This document shows, one piece after another, positions 7,606 through 14,176 of a stretch of DNA of 22,825 nucleotides; position 1 is the first letter of the stretch; each line of letters starts with the position of its first letter. The DNA lies in the IMG/VR virus record IMGVR_UViG_3300045135_001473, positions 1 through 22,825 of that record; one strand, written 5' to 3'. The stretch comes from a virus. The notes under the pieces are model-generated. The model saw only the letters and a program-made list of their open reading frames with translations. It did not search any database and was not told the DNA's origin. Position numbers and translations under genes: made by a program.

Positions 7606-7893
7606 TTAAAATTGTCTAATAATTAAAAAACCTTCACCCCTAGCTACTACGTATTCCATTATTTCATGTATGGGTGTACTAAAATATTCGTCCTTAACCT
7701 CTTGAAGGCTTGCATATTCAGAGTATTCACAGCGAAGATCAACACGGTTAAATGCTATATCCTCGCCAATATCCTCGGATAACTCTTCTATATAGTTAAT
7801 TAGCCCCTCTGCCCCCTCATGAGTCCAGTGTGCAAATTCATCATTCAATAATTCTTGTATCATTTCGTTTTTTGTTGGTTGAATATAGATCAT
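7606..7893 (-). CDS. Hypothetical acidic 95-residue phage protein
   Basis: An acidic protein (MIYIQPTKNEMIQELLNDEFAHW, then YIEELSEDIGEDIAFNRVDLRC, EYSEYASLQEVKDEY). The mix of acidic helices and an EYASLQE segment resembles small phage proteins of unknown role. The ATG at 7893 is chosen over the frame-open start at 7977 because AAGGGGATC lies just upstream and it overlaps the previous stop as TAATG. Acidity could point to a DNA-mimic or inhibitor role, but this is speculation. Confidence 0.65.
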   Translation of the reverse strand: MIYIQPTKNEMIQELLNDEFAHWTHEGAEGLINYIEELSEDIGEDIAFNRVDLRCEYSEYASLQEVKDEYFSTPIHEIMEYVVARGEGFLIIRQF

Positions 7894-8084
7894 TATTTGA
7901 TCCCCTTTTCTAAAGTAAGTAAAATTACATGTAATGTATATAAATCCGGAATGCCTTTTATACTGCCATTTTTGCATGCATTAAAAGCCTTTTCAGTAAT
8001 AGGCAACAGCTCGATACCCTCACCCTTGCTATAAATTTCAAAGCCTATATTTTTCGCTTGTTCTACTAGTTCAATCAATAACAT
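7893..8084 (-). CDS. Hypothetical 63-residue protein, first gene of the small-gene operon
   Basis: The product begins MLLIELVEQAKNIGFEIYSKG and looks like a small alpha/beta protein. A GTG at 8093 would extend it by three residues, but AGAGAGGTG fits as ribosome site for the ATG at 8084 and would overlap a GTG start. Upstream lie two operator-like inverted repeats (8154-8169 and 8197-8212) in a gene-free stretch, so this is probably the promoter-proximal gene of the 8084-6354 operon. Confidence 0.6.
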   Translation of the reverse strand: MLLIELVEQAKNIGFEIYSKGEGIELLPITEKAFNACKNGSIKGIPDLYTLHVILLTLEKGIK

Positions 8085-8153
8085 TTTGTTCACCTCTCTA
8101 ATAAGTTCAAGCGCATATTAAAACAAGCAACAAAAACGTTGTAATAACTTTTC

Positions 8154-8169
8154 GTTATATGATTATAAG
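8154..8169. promoter_or_regulatory. Putative operator GTTATA-N4-TATAAG (site 2)
   Basis: One mismatch from the perfect inverted repeat at 5885-5900. It overlaps a minus-strand TATAAT hexamer upstream of the gene starting at 8084. Confidence 0.45.
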
Positions 8170-8196
8170 TTTATAGAATATGGGGATAACTTTTTG

Positions 8197-8212
8197 GTTA
8201 TATGCTTATAAC
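8197..8212. promoter_or_regulatory. Putative operator GTTATA-N4-TATAAC (site 3)
   Basis: Perfect arms, extended by one further base pair (GGTTATA/TATAACC). Same spacing as the site within the head-operon promoter. Confidence 0.5.
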
Positions 8213-8264
8213 CGAATGGAATAACGATTTTGAGATATGCTTTTCGGGCGCACCACATAGGCAA

Positions 8265-8435
8265 CCGTGGGATAGTAAAGTAACCGTGGGATAGTAAATT
8301 GCGCCCCCATTACCCCCCAATAGCTAACCGTGGGATAGTAAATTGCAACCGTGGGATAGTAAACCCCTTAAAGTTTTTCACTTTATGAAATATTTTTAGG
8401 GGTAGCCGTGGGATAGTAAACCGTGGGATAGTAAA
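8265..8435. repeat. Direct-repeat array of CCGTGGGATAGTAAA (six copies)
   Basis: Six identical 15-bp copies in the same orientation at 8265-8279, 8284-8298, 8328-8342, 8349-8363, 8406-8420 and 8421-8435. The last two abut, and the array ends 1 nt from the stop codon of the gene at 8437-9126. Copies 2 and 3 share a longer 22-bp unit (TAA before, TTGC after). The intervening DNA includes C-rich and AT-rich tracts and no gene. Possible iterons, operators or recombination sites. Confidence 0.95.
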
Positions 8436-8436
8436 G

Positions 8437-9126
8437 CTAAAGCTTCATTGTCCTTAATGCTAATCTTGTAGACGCTGCTATTTGTCTATGTATCCTTGCA
8501 GTAAATGTATTGGCAGCTATCTTACCTGATGGGAACTTCATCTTGTCTATACGATACTTTCTATGCATCGATACGTGCATTAATAACTTGGTGCTTACTG
8601 GCTTAGACTTTTTCTTGCCTACTTTCTTAAATACTTTACGTTCCCATAGACCTAAATATCTATCTCCAGACTTGTGCTTAGGTATACCAACGAAAAACCT
8701 ACTTTGACCACCTCTAGTTTTTAGAGCTAGTTTTTGCTTAACGTAAGACTCTTTTCCTTTACCCTTGCCATAGTTCTTCATGCGTCCTGATGACGTCTGC
8801 GCTGGCTTCATTGGTGACACTAACCTCTTACTGCCAGACTTAGGCTCGATTCTAGCACCATCCAGTACACCTTCCATGTAACCGTGCGTATTCATGTTGT
8901 AGAACAACTGGACGTTTAAGTCTTTCTTCTTAGAGCGTGTGAACCTTGGTGAACTTCTAGTGTAAGCGTTAGCCTTATCTAGATACCTTGGTATTTCTTT
9001 CACTTGTTCCTTGCGAATAGCAACGATTGTCTTGTTCATAGCGTGAGACACGATAAAAGGCGCTTGCTTTCCGTAAGCGTCAAGCTTACTGGCTAACTTC
9101 TTTGTATCTATGTTTATGCTTATCAT
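8437..9126 (-). CDS. Basic phage protein resembling tail-completion/minor tail protein Z
   Basis: A 229-residue, very basic protein. The N-terminal third (SINIDTKKLASKLDAYGKQ, then VSHAMNKTIVAIRKEQVKEI) resembles GpZ-type tail completion proteins, where an N-terminal helical segment precedes a Lys/Arg-rich body. The middle is rich in GKGKGK and KKGKK-like tracts. The ATG at 9126 follows AGAGGCGCAC; an upstream ATG at 9162 exists only because repeat copy 8 has CAT in place of CAC on the coding strand. A structural gene is unexpected here in the early region, away from the head and tail genes. It is bracketed by tandem 15-bp repeats on both sides, as if it were a movable cassette. The function call is tentative. 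Confidence 0.55.
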   Translation of the reverse strand: MISINIDTKKLASKLDAYGKQAPFIVSHAMNKTIVAIRKEQVKEIPRYLDKANAYTRSSPRFTRSKKKDLNVQLFYNMNTHGYMEGVLDGARIEPKSGSKRLVSPMKPAQTSSGRMKNYGKGKGKESYVKQKLALKTRGGQSRFFVGIPKHKSGDRYLGLWERKVFKKVGKKKSKPVSTKLLMHVSMHRKYRIDKMKFPSGKIAANTFTARIHRQIAASTRLALRTMKL

Positions 9127-9143
9127 GTGCGCCTCTAAGATAA

Positions 9144-9173
9144 CCGTGGGATAGTAAACCATGGGATAGTAAA
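9144..9173. repeat. Tandem pair of the 15-bp repeat upstream of the 8437-9126 gene
   Basis: Two abutting copies at 9144-9158 (CCGTGGGATAGTAAA) and 9159-9173 (CCATGGGATAGTAAA, one change). Orientation matches the six copies at 8265-8435, so the gene lies between two tandem pairs. Confidence 0.95.
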
Positions 9174-9194
9174 TATTTTACCATAAATCACGGA

Positions 9195-9647
9195 TTAACT
9201 CTCCATCCATTCCCTCATCTTCTCATTGTACGTCTCAATGCGTATCTTAGCTTGCCTGTATAACTGCTGGTCAGTTAACTTTGGCTTATCTTCCTTGTTG
9301 CCTGTCGCCTCATACTTTTTCAGCGACCTTTCATGCATGTCAATGAAGGTACGGTCAAAATTCAACTGTTGCTTCTCACTGTCGTATTTCTGCTTCGGAT
9401 AGTATGGTCTGCCACCCCTATCTTCACTCTCACCCTTAACGCCTATTGACTCTGCAATATCAAACGTATTAGCCCCACATGAGTAGCAATGCGCCCATAC
9501 ACTACCAGTCGTATCATAGTTAATCTGGACAGCCATTCTATTATTGCCATTATGCACTGGACACTTAGCTCTGTAGGTAGAGCTGCTTACACGTCTCACG
9601 CCATCCATCCGATTGATAAAGTCATCTATTTCTCTGTAGTTCTTCAT
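9195..9647 (-). CDS. CHC2-type zinc-finger primase-like protein
   Basis: In 150 residues the N-terminal part carries CPVH and CYSC about 27 residues apart, in the order typical of the DnaG/T7-primase zinc-binding domain that reads template and primer sequence (FINRMDGVRRVSSSTYRAKCPVH). The TOPRIM catalytic domain is missing. The C-terminal half is charged and helical (LTDQQLYRQAKIRIETYNEK). It overlaps the helicase gene by 4 nt (ATGA) and follows it in the operon, so it probably works with the helicase at a fork or origin. It could be a primase-loading or DNA-recognition factor rather than an active primase. Confidence 0.75.
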   Translation of the reverse strand: MKNYREIDDFINRMDGVRRVSSSTYRAKCPVHNGNNRMAVQINYDTTGSVWAHCYSCGANTFDIAESIGVKGESEDRGGRPYYPKQKYDSEKQQLNFDRTFIDMHERSLKKYEATGNKEDKPKLTDQQLYRQAKIRIETYNEKMREWMES

Positions 9648-11116
9648 GCTACTTTCCTCTTAGCGTACTTAATATTCAAATGCTTTAAATAGCTCTTGGT
9701 CTCATCTGACACATAGTATGCCTGATACGGTTGTATCCGATTAGGGAATACACCAAATCGCTCCTTATACTTATTAGCTGCCCAACCTTTCTTATAGCCT
9801 TTGTGCTTACCGTGTAGTAGTAGCTCACTAAAGAACTTGGCTTTCTGCTCAGTAGAAACCACCTTGTTTGCGTCACGCTTGATCTTAACCAACTCTTCGC
9901 CATCGGTTTGTAGCTGCTCAGTAATTGGTATCTCATACCCACACTTACAACGTAACCCCATCATCTCTGCGCCACATACAGGGCATGGCTTAACCTTGGC
10001 TTCTTTCTTCTCCTTAGTTAATGACTTTTCGTTATACTTTTTCTCGCCATCATCCAGCTCATCAGGCACTACCGCCTCAGCAAAGCCCCACTTACGACAA
10101 TTGCCAGCATGGTCTAAGTAGACTGCTCTATCTTTACCCTCTGCTGTACGCATAATACGACCTGCTATCTGCACGTAGTTAGTCAGGTTAGTTGGCTTGC
10201 AATCTATGATGCATGACGTAGTAGGCGAGTCGTAACCAGTGGATAGTAATTGACTGCACGACAGTATCTGGAACTCACCGTTATCGTGTGCATCAAACAA
10301 CTCTTGTCGCATATCGTCCTTCATATATCCGTCAATGTGATAAGCACTAACACCGTGAGAATTAAATAGCTCGACTAGGTATTTACTATGCTTAATACTG
10401 GGAGAAAACGCGATTGTTTGCATACCCTCAGCGTGTTTAAACCAATTCTTGACTATATCCCCAGATAACCTGTCTTTATCCTCTTCTGTGCGTCGAGAAA
10501 GCTCTTTTTGGTCATAGTCATACATGCCACCGGCTGTTTTTACTCTCTTGATACCCTTAGTGTCAATCTTAGCACCGCCATAGTAATCGACAGGCGTGAG
10601 ATAACCCATATCAACTAGCTCTAATGGAGTAATTGGTACTATGAGGTCATTGTAGTATTTGCCCATACCGCGGCTATATGGTGTTGCCGATAAGCCTATA
10701 ATTGGAATCTTGGTCCAACGCTCCATCTTGTCCATTAGCCACTTATACATTATGTGACACTCATCCACTAAGATAAGGTCAAAATCCATCTGACCTCGAT
10801 TCCTCATTCGTGATAATGTCTGTACTGAGCATATCTGTATAGGTGCATTCCAGTTAGTTCTTATGTGCTGACCTTGCATAACACCAACTTGTAACCCTAG
10901 TTCATCAAACTTCTCCATAGCTTGCTGTACTAACTTGATACGGTCACATACAAATGCTACACGCTTACCTTTCTTAACTGCGCTCATAGCGATGAATGCA
11001 GCCAATATCGTTTTGCCGAATGAGCATGGTGCTGCTAACACCACACGGTTCATGCCCTTCTTGAGGCTATGACGAATCATGTCGATAGCCTTTTCCTGAT
11101 GAGGTCTTAATTGCAT
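9644..11116 (-). CDS. Superfamily 2 DEAD/DEAH-box helicase
   Basis: A 490-residue ATP-dependent nucleic-acid translocase. Residues 3-7 (LRPHQ) form the Q-motif-like start, 29-36 (APCSFGKT) Walker A, 118-121 (DECH) motif II and 143-145 (SAT) motif III. The second RecA domain contains IAFSPSIKHS, a STGYDSP segment and QIAGRIMR (motif VI). Near residue 380 a zinc ribbon appears (CPVCGAEMMGLRCKCG). This architecture is the phage replication/repair helicase type similar to UvsW/RadD-like proteins, not a DnaB replicative helicase. The start ATG at 11116 has a run AGAGGGGGG upstream and overlaps the methyltransferase stop by 10 nt. Confidence 0.92.
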   Translation of the reverse strand: MQLRPHQEKAIDMIRHSLKKGMNRVVLAAPCSFGKTILAAFIAMSAVKKGKRVAFVCDRIKLVQQAMEKFDELGLQVGVMQGQHIRTNWNAPIQICSVQTLSRMRNRGQMDFDLILVDECHIMYKWLMDKMERWTKIPIIGLSATPYSRGMGKYYNDLIVPITPLELVDMGYLTPVDYYGGAKIDTKGIKRVKTAGGMYDYDQKELSRRTEEDKDRLSGDIVKNWFKHAEGMQTIAFSPSIKHSKYLVELFNSHGVSAYHIDGYMKDDMRQELFDAHDNGEFQILSCSQLLSTGYDSPTTSCIIDCKPTNLTNYVQIAGRIMRTAEGKDRAVYLDHAGNCRKWGFAEAVVPDELDDGEKKYNEKSLTKEKKEAKVKPCPVCGAEMMGLRCKCGYEIPITEQLQTDGEELVKIKRDANKVVSTEQKAKFFSELLLHGKHKGYKKGWAANKYKERFGVFPNRIQPYQAYYVSDETKSYLKHLNIKYAKRKVA

Positions 11117-11973
11117 ATACCCCCCTCTAACAGATGCTTAATTACATCTACAGTCCACCCATTACCTAAAACTTTCTGACATTGATTGTAGCTTAGTATA
11201 TCTGTGTAGCCATCTGGAACGGTTTGACATCTCTCAAGCTCTCTGCGAGTTAGGTATCTACAGAAATCTTCATGTTGTATAAGACCGCTATTAGGTTGAC
11301 GGTCTTGCTTTACTGTTAGGCAATATGCTTTATCGCTATTTGTTATATTGTAACAGCCACCAGATTTGCCACCTGTGCCATTACCGTCTGCCCACATTTT
11401 GCGTCTACTTGGTGTGTCATTAACCTTCGCTTCTGCAAGCATAATTGGATCGGTATCTTTTATATCTTGAAATGATATGCCTTTATCTATAGGTAAGTCT
11501 TGCTCCCAATTAAACCAATACCATCTCGGTCTTTTCTGTGCGCTTAAAACTTCACTGTTAATAAATACACCTTCTACACCAGTAAATTCATTTATAACCT
11601 CTAAGTTTTCTTTCTTCATCCTTACGTTTTCTAGCAAAAACTTAACGCTTGGATTTACATCTTTAACCTTGTTAAGTATCTCAATAAACGTAAAAAACAA
11701 CACAGAGCGTTGGTCGTTAAAAGCTAACTCTTTACCTATTCGTGAAAACCCTTGGCATGGGCTACCTGCCAAAACTAAGTCAAAGTTCCAATCGATATCC
11801 CACTCTTTCCATTTAGTTACATCCCCTAGACGTATGATGTCAGGGTAATTATGGTTGCTAACATTAATAGCGTGTTTATCTATCTCACTACTGTAATACT
11901 CACAATCAACGCCCATTTTATCCAGTGCAATGCGCCCACAACTCATGCCGTCAAACAAACTTAATACTCTCAT
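11107..11973 (-). CDS. C5-cytosine DNA methyltransferase
   Basis: A 288-residue enzyme transferring methyl from S-adenosylmethionine to cytosine C5. Visible motifs: I (LFDGMSCG, residues 6-13), IV (GSPCQG with catalytic Cys73), VI (ENV, 115-117), VIII (QKRPR, 146-150), IX (RRELERCQT) and X (GNGWTVDVI near the end). The target recognition domain between VIII and IX is short (about 80 residues), as in stand-alone phage enzymes. The ATG overlaps the stop of the PAPS-reductase-like gene at 11973. No cognate restriction enzyme can be named. It could protect phage DNA from host restriction; the site specificity is not readable from the sequence. Confidence 0.93.
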   Translation of the reverse strand: MRVLSLFDGMSCGRIALDKMGVDCEYYSSEIDKHAINVSNHNYPDIIRLGDVTKWKEWDIDWNFDLVLAGSPCQGFSRIGKELAFNDQRSVLFFTFIEILNKVKDVNPSVKFLLENVRMKKENLEVINEFTGVEGVFINSEVLSAQKRPRWYWFNWEQDLPIDKGISFQDIKDTDPIMLAEAKVNDTPSRRKMWADGNGTGGKSGGCYNITNSDKAYCLTVKQDRQPNSGLIQHEDFCRYLTRRELERCQTVPDGYTDILSYNQCQKVLGNGWTVDVIKHLLEGGICN

Positions 11974-12716
11974 TAATAATCCCCTTTAAATAGATCTAAT
12001 TGCCACTCACAAGTAAAACCACAATCACTTGGCATATCTCTCTTGAAGTTACCTCTATTCGGGTCTAGCTCATCAAGAAAAACCTTGCCATCTTTATCTT
12101 TTAATAGCGCGTGATTTAACTCTCTTTCCATTTTTGCCATTCTGTCAAAGTGGTCAGGAAAATCTTTGCGTATAGCATTCCAATAACCCATCCCACCTTT
12201 AACACAACCAATACAGTTATTATTGTTATAACCAAGCTTATACATTTGCGGAAGCTCTATACCAATATCTAAGATAAACTGCTTACATTCGGATTTACCG
12301 ATGTTTTTATCCAGTAGTGGAAACCATGAATCAACATCATTGTTAGAGTCAATAAACCTATCTGCTCTATCTTGCTCTTCTGCCGTGTAACCAAAAACCT
12401 GTAAATCATTAGGTTGCTGATATGACTTTCTGACATTCTTTTTAAGAATCATAGTGCATGGCGCACCCATTTGACCTTTTATAAACTTTCTTTCTTTAAA
12501 TACTTCGTAGATAGAGTAGTTATGCTTCTCAGAGCCTATAATCTCAACTTTAATTCCAGTTGCTTTTTCATAATCCTTAAGAAATCTAAGATTATCTTCT
12601 GATTCTTCAGCCACTCTGCAATACACTGCTTTTAGTTCAGGGTATTCCTTACTCGCAATATAAGTTGCGTAAGCACTGGCAGCTCCACAGCTAAACCAAC
12701 TAATAACTCTACTCAT
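11973..12716 (-). CDS. PAPS-reductase/DndC-like PP-loop protein
   Basis: A 247-residue member of the adenine-nucleotide alpha-hydrolase (PP-loop) superfamily. The loop is SCGAASA at residues 9-15, next to VISWF. A Cys-rich part follows (NNNCIGCVKGGMGYW, then DCGFTCEW), reminiscent of the Fe-S ligands of DndC and related sulfur-transfer enzymes. PP-loop relatives activate a substrate by adenylylation. Start choice: the ATG at 12716, with AAGGGG about 6 nt before it; an upstream frame to 12746 lies inside the previous gene. It is coupled to the methyltransferase gene, so a role in DNA modification or nucleotide-sulfur chemistry is possible but unproven. Confidence 0.82.
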   Translation of the reverse strand: MSRVISWFSCGAASAYATYIASKEYPELKAVYCRVAEESEDNLRFLKDYEKATGIKVEIIGSEKHNYSIYEVFKERKFIKGQMGAPCTMILKKNVRKSYQQPNDLQVFGYTAEEQDRADRFIDSNNDVDSWFPLLDKNIGKSECKQFILDIGIELPQMYKLGYNNNNCIGCVKGGMGYWNAIRKDFPDHFDRMAKMERELNHALLKDKDGKVFLDELDPNRGNFKRDMPSDCGFTCEWQLDLFKGDY

Positions 12717-12726
12717 CATTAACCCC

Positions 12727-12945
12727 TTATTCTTTTGTAATTCCAATATTGCCCTTAACAGGCACGATATTTCCTCTTATAGGCAGGTGAGTGTTGTCAT
12801 GACTGAACAAAGTAACAGTGAACGTGCGAGCTGAACTATCTGTTATCTTTAAGTCAAATACCGCAAAATCACCAGAGCTTTCATTAGTCAGTGTTTGTCT
12901 CGCTACTTCAATATTAATTATTTGATGTAAAACTAAACCATTCAT
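12727..12945 (-). CDS. Hypothetical 72-residue phage protein
   Basis: A small beta-rich protein (MNGLVLHQIINIEVARQTL, then ARTFTVTLFSHD, PIRGNIVPVKGNIGITKE). The pattern of alternating hydrophobics suggests an OB-like or small barrel fold, but no family is recognised. The ATG at 12945 has ribosome site GGGAGATAAAAT. The gene begins after a 76-bp gap containing an operator-like repeat, so it may be the first gene of the 12945-9195 operon. Confidence 0.65.
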   Translation of the reverse strand: MNGLVLHQIINIEVARQTLTNESSGDFAVFDLKITDSSARTFTVTLFSHDNTHLPIRGNIVPVKGNIGITKE

Positions 12946-13021
12946 ATTTTATCTCCCGTTGGTTGAGACTAAATAATAAAACAAAATTATGGATCAGAAT
13001 AAATAACGTTTTGTAATATGC
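12946..13021 (-). promoter_or_regulatory. Putative promoter/operator region upstream of the 12945 gene
   Basis: On the minus strand a candidate operator (GTAATA-TGCT-TATAAG, 13013-13028) precedes TTACAA and, about 19 nt later, CATAAT, which could be -35 and -10. The block CTTATAAGCATATTAC followed by AAAACGTTAT closely matches the two blocks in front of the 8084 gene. The promoter hexamers are weak; the shared block is the better evidence. Confidence 0.4.
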
Positions 13022-13028
13022 TTATAAG
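13013..13028. promoter_or_regulatory. Putative operator, imperfect copy (site 4)
   Basis: GTAATA-TGCT-TATAAG, two mismatches from the perfect GTTATA-N4-TATAAC sites but embedded in the same longer conserved block as the sites near 8154-8212. Confidence 0.4.
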
Positions 13029-13534
13029 TTTATGATATATGAGGTAAGTTCTTTGATTGGGTGTAGGTTTTTGTATTGCAGGACGCCACAATCTGCCTTG
13101 TGGTTAAAACCTTCTTTATCTGTTTGACCATTCTTGTAGTAAGTGCATTTTTGCCAATATTCTTTCTTAGTAATAAACCCTAAATACTCTATTTCATTTT
13201 TCTTCTTATTGTAACTAGCAAATACATAAAGAAAGCAGTTCATATTTTTTTGAGATGCGCCAACATGTGCATTGTAATTCATGCTTGCATCTACATTTCT
13301 ATCTTTTGTTTTTATGTCAATAGTTACACCCTCAACAACAAAGTCATAGTCATATACTTTGTCACCAACATGACTATACTTTAGGCTATGACCTTTTAAT
13401 CCAGCAATAAAGCATAGCTCTCCTATATTACCTACGTACTGCCCAGTTCCATTACTTAGTATGGTTGTTTTATTAAATGAATCATTAGAACATTTTTCTT
13501 TAGCTTCCAATAGAATTTCATTACTTACTTCCAT
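13022..13534 (-). CDS. PD-(D/E)XK nuclease-like phage protein
   Basis: A 170-residue protein. NIGELCFIAGL (Glu39) followed by YDYDFVVEG (Asp62/Asp64) and VTIDIKTKDR (Asp73, Lys75) gives the order E...D...D-x-K of PD-(D/E)XK restriction-like nucleases. The C-terminal half reads as beta strands with FLYVFASY and YLGFITKKEYW. Many phage and restriction proteins share this fold. The ATG at 13534 has ribosome site TCTGGAGA. Upstream lies the ~500-nt structured non-coding region, so its mRNA may have an exceptionally long leader. Substrate and activity are not shown; it might be a repair, packaging or restriction-type enzyme. Confidence 0.62.
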   Translation of the reverse strand: MEVSNEILLEAKEKCSNDSFNKTTILSNGTGQYVGNIGELCFIAGLKGHSLKYSHVGDKVYDYDFVVEGVTIDIKTKDRNVDASMNYNAHVGASQKNMNCFLYVFASYNKKKNEIEYLGFITKKEYWQKCTYYKNGQTDKEGFNHKADCGVLQYKNLHPIKELTSYIINL

Positions 13535-13555
13535 ATATTTCTCCAGACAATAAGG

Positions 13556-14060
13556 GGTCTATGATAGGCTGTTGGTCAACCTGTCGGTATGCTTTACTTT
13601 ATATTTAACTACTGGCTAATCCTTTGCCTTTACCCATCGTTTACATGCTCAATCTGCATATTGGAGTAATTTCGTTTTCCCATCTCATCCAGTCATCAGC
13701 AAGTGATTTAACTAGGTGTCATCCTAGCAGTGGTATCACCATGTACCACCCTGTCTGGCTCATTAGAGCAAGTTGACCGTAACGCTGTTTATTCCCGCCT
13801 ATCAGAGGTCGGATGAGATTTCTTGCTTTCTTGAGCGGATGCACAATGAGACATCACAATTTAACTAGGCTCGACTAGCTCAACTGGTGCGATTTCGCTT
13901 GATAAATATGGGGGTGTCACGTAGAATGTCTTTGTCGACAAGGTTTGGTAACGTACCTCTTTACTTATCAAACTGGATTGCCGTCCAGTCGATGAATTGA
14001 ATATACTTTACTTTTGTAGTGGAGTAAAGAGAAAAGCCCACATATTGTTGGGCTTTTTTT
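13556..14060 (+). ncRNA. Putative large structured RNA (unrecognised family) ending in a terminator
   Basis: This gene-free stretch has dense complementary segments. ATCTCATCC (13682-13690) pairs perfectly with GGATGAGAT (13811-13819). CTCTTTACT (13957-13965) pairs perfectly with AGTAAAGAG (14023-14031). Local hairpins include CTAGG/CCTAG (13712-13727) enclosed by GTGAT/ATCAC, GCTC-ATTA-GAGC (13768-13779), TTGTCGACAA (13932-13941) and ACTGGA-TTGCCG-TCCAGT (13972-13989). The word ATTTAACTA occurs three times. The rightward strand ends in a strong terminator at 14032-14060. The size range is that of large phage RNAs such as ROOL and GOLLD, but I recognise no family. No clear rightward promoter is seen. 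The alternative is a long leader of the leftward gene ending at 13022. Confidence 0.5.
14032..14060 (+). terminator. Rho-independent terminator (rightward)
   Basis: AAAAGCCCA (14032-14040), loop CATATTGT, TGGGCTTTT (14049-14057), with a run of seven T residues to 14060. The T run after the hairpin is on the plus strand, whereas all nearby genes are on the minus strand, implying a rightward transcript. Confidence 0.75.
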
Positions 14061-14160
14061 GTGTCTGATGTATACTGGTTTTAGTGGGCGCATTTAATAT
14101 GCAAGGATGCGTTCATGCTAGTAGATGTTAATTAAAGCCCCTTGATTGGGGCTTATTTAT
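14048..14160 (+). repeat. Direct repeat copy A: candidate promoter, ~75-nt small RNA and terminator
   Basis: This copy shares with 15100-15213 a 49-bp core differing at one position (from 14083), an upstream TTGGGC plus T run, and a terminal GCCCC-N6-GGGGC hairpin followed by TTATTTAT. On the plus strand TTGGGC (14048-14053) and TATACT (14071-14076) are 17 bp apart and could be a promoter. The transcript would start near 14084 and end at the hairpin (14137-14152). On the minus strand the same hairpin could end the pentapeptide gene transcript. The T-rich tail conserved in both copies favours the plus strand. Confidence 0.5.
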
Positions 14161-14176
14161 GCTTCGGTAGTTTTAT

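Larger units (their letters stand above)
8085..8264. promoter_or_regulatory. Regulatory region of the small-gene operon with two operator-like sites
   Basis: No gene is seen. On the minus strand two related ~25-bp blocks occur in tandem. Each has TTATAA-N-CATATAAC followed shortly by AAAAGTTAT. The first contains GTTATA-TGCT-TATAAC (8197-8212); the second contains GTTATA-TGAT-TATAAG (8154-8169) and embeds a minus-strand TATAAT that could serve as the -10. A third related block is at 13013-13028. This pattern suggests a repressor-controlled promoter. Confidence 0.5.

Noticed and set aside
8265-8435. CRISPR-like array
   Set aside because: Repeat is only 15 bp, spacings are irregular (0-42 bp between copies), and no cas gene is near.
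13556-14060. Group I or II intron, tmRNA or RNase P RNA
   Set aside because: None of the conserved core words I know for these RNAs is present, and no intron-encoded endonuclease or split gene is seen.
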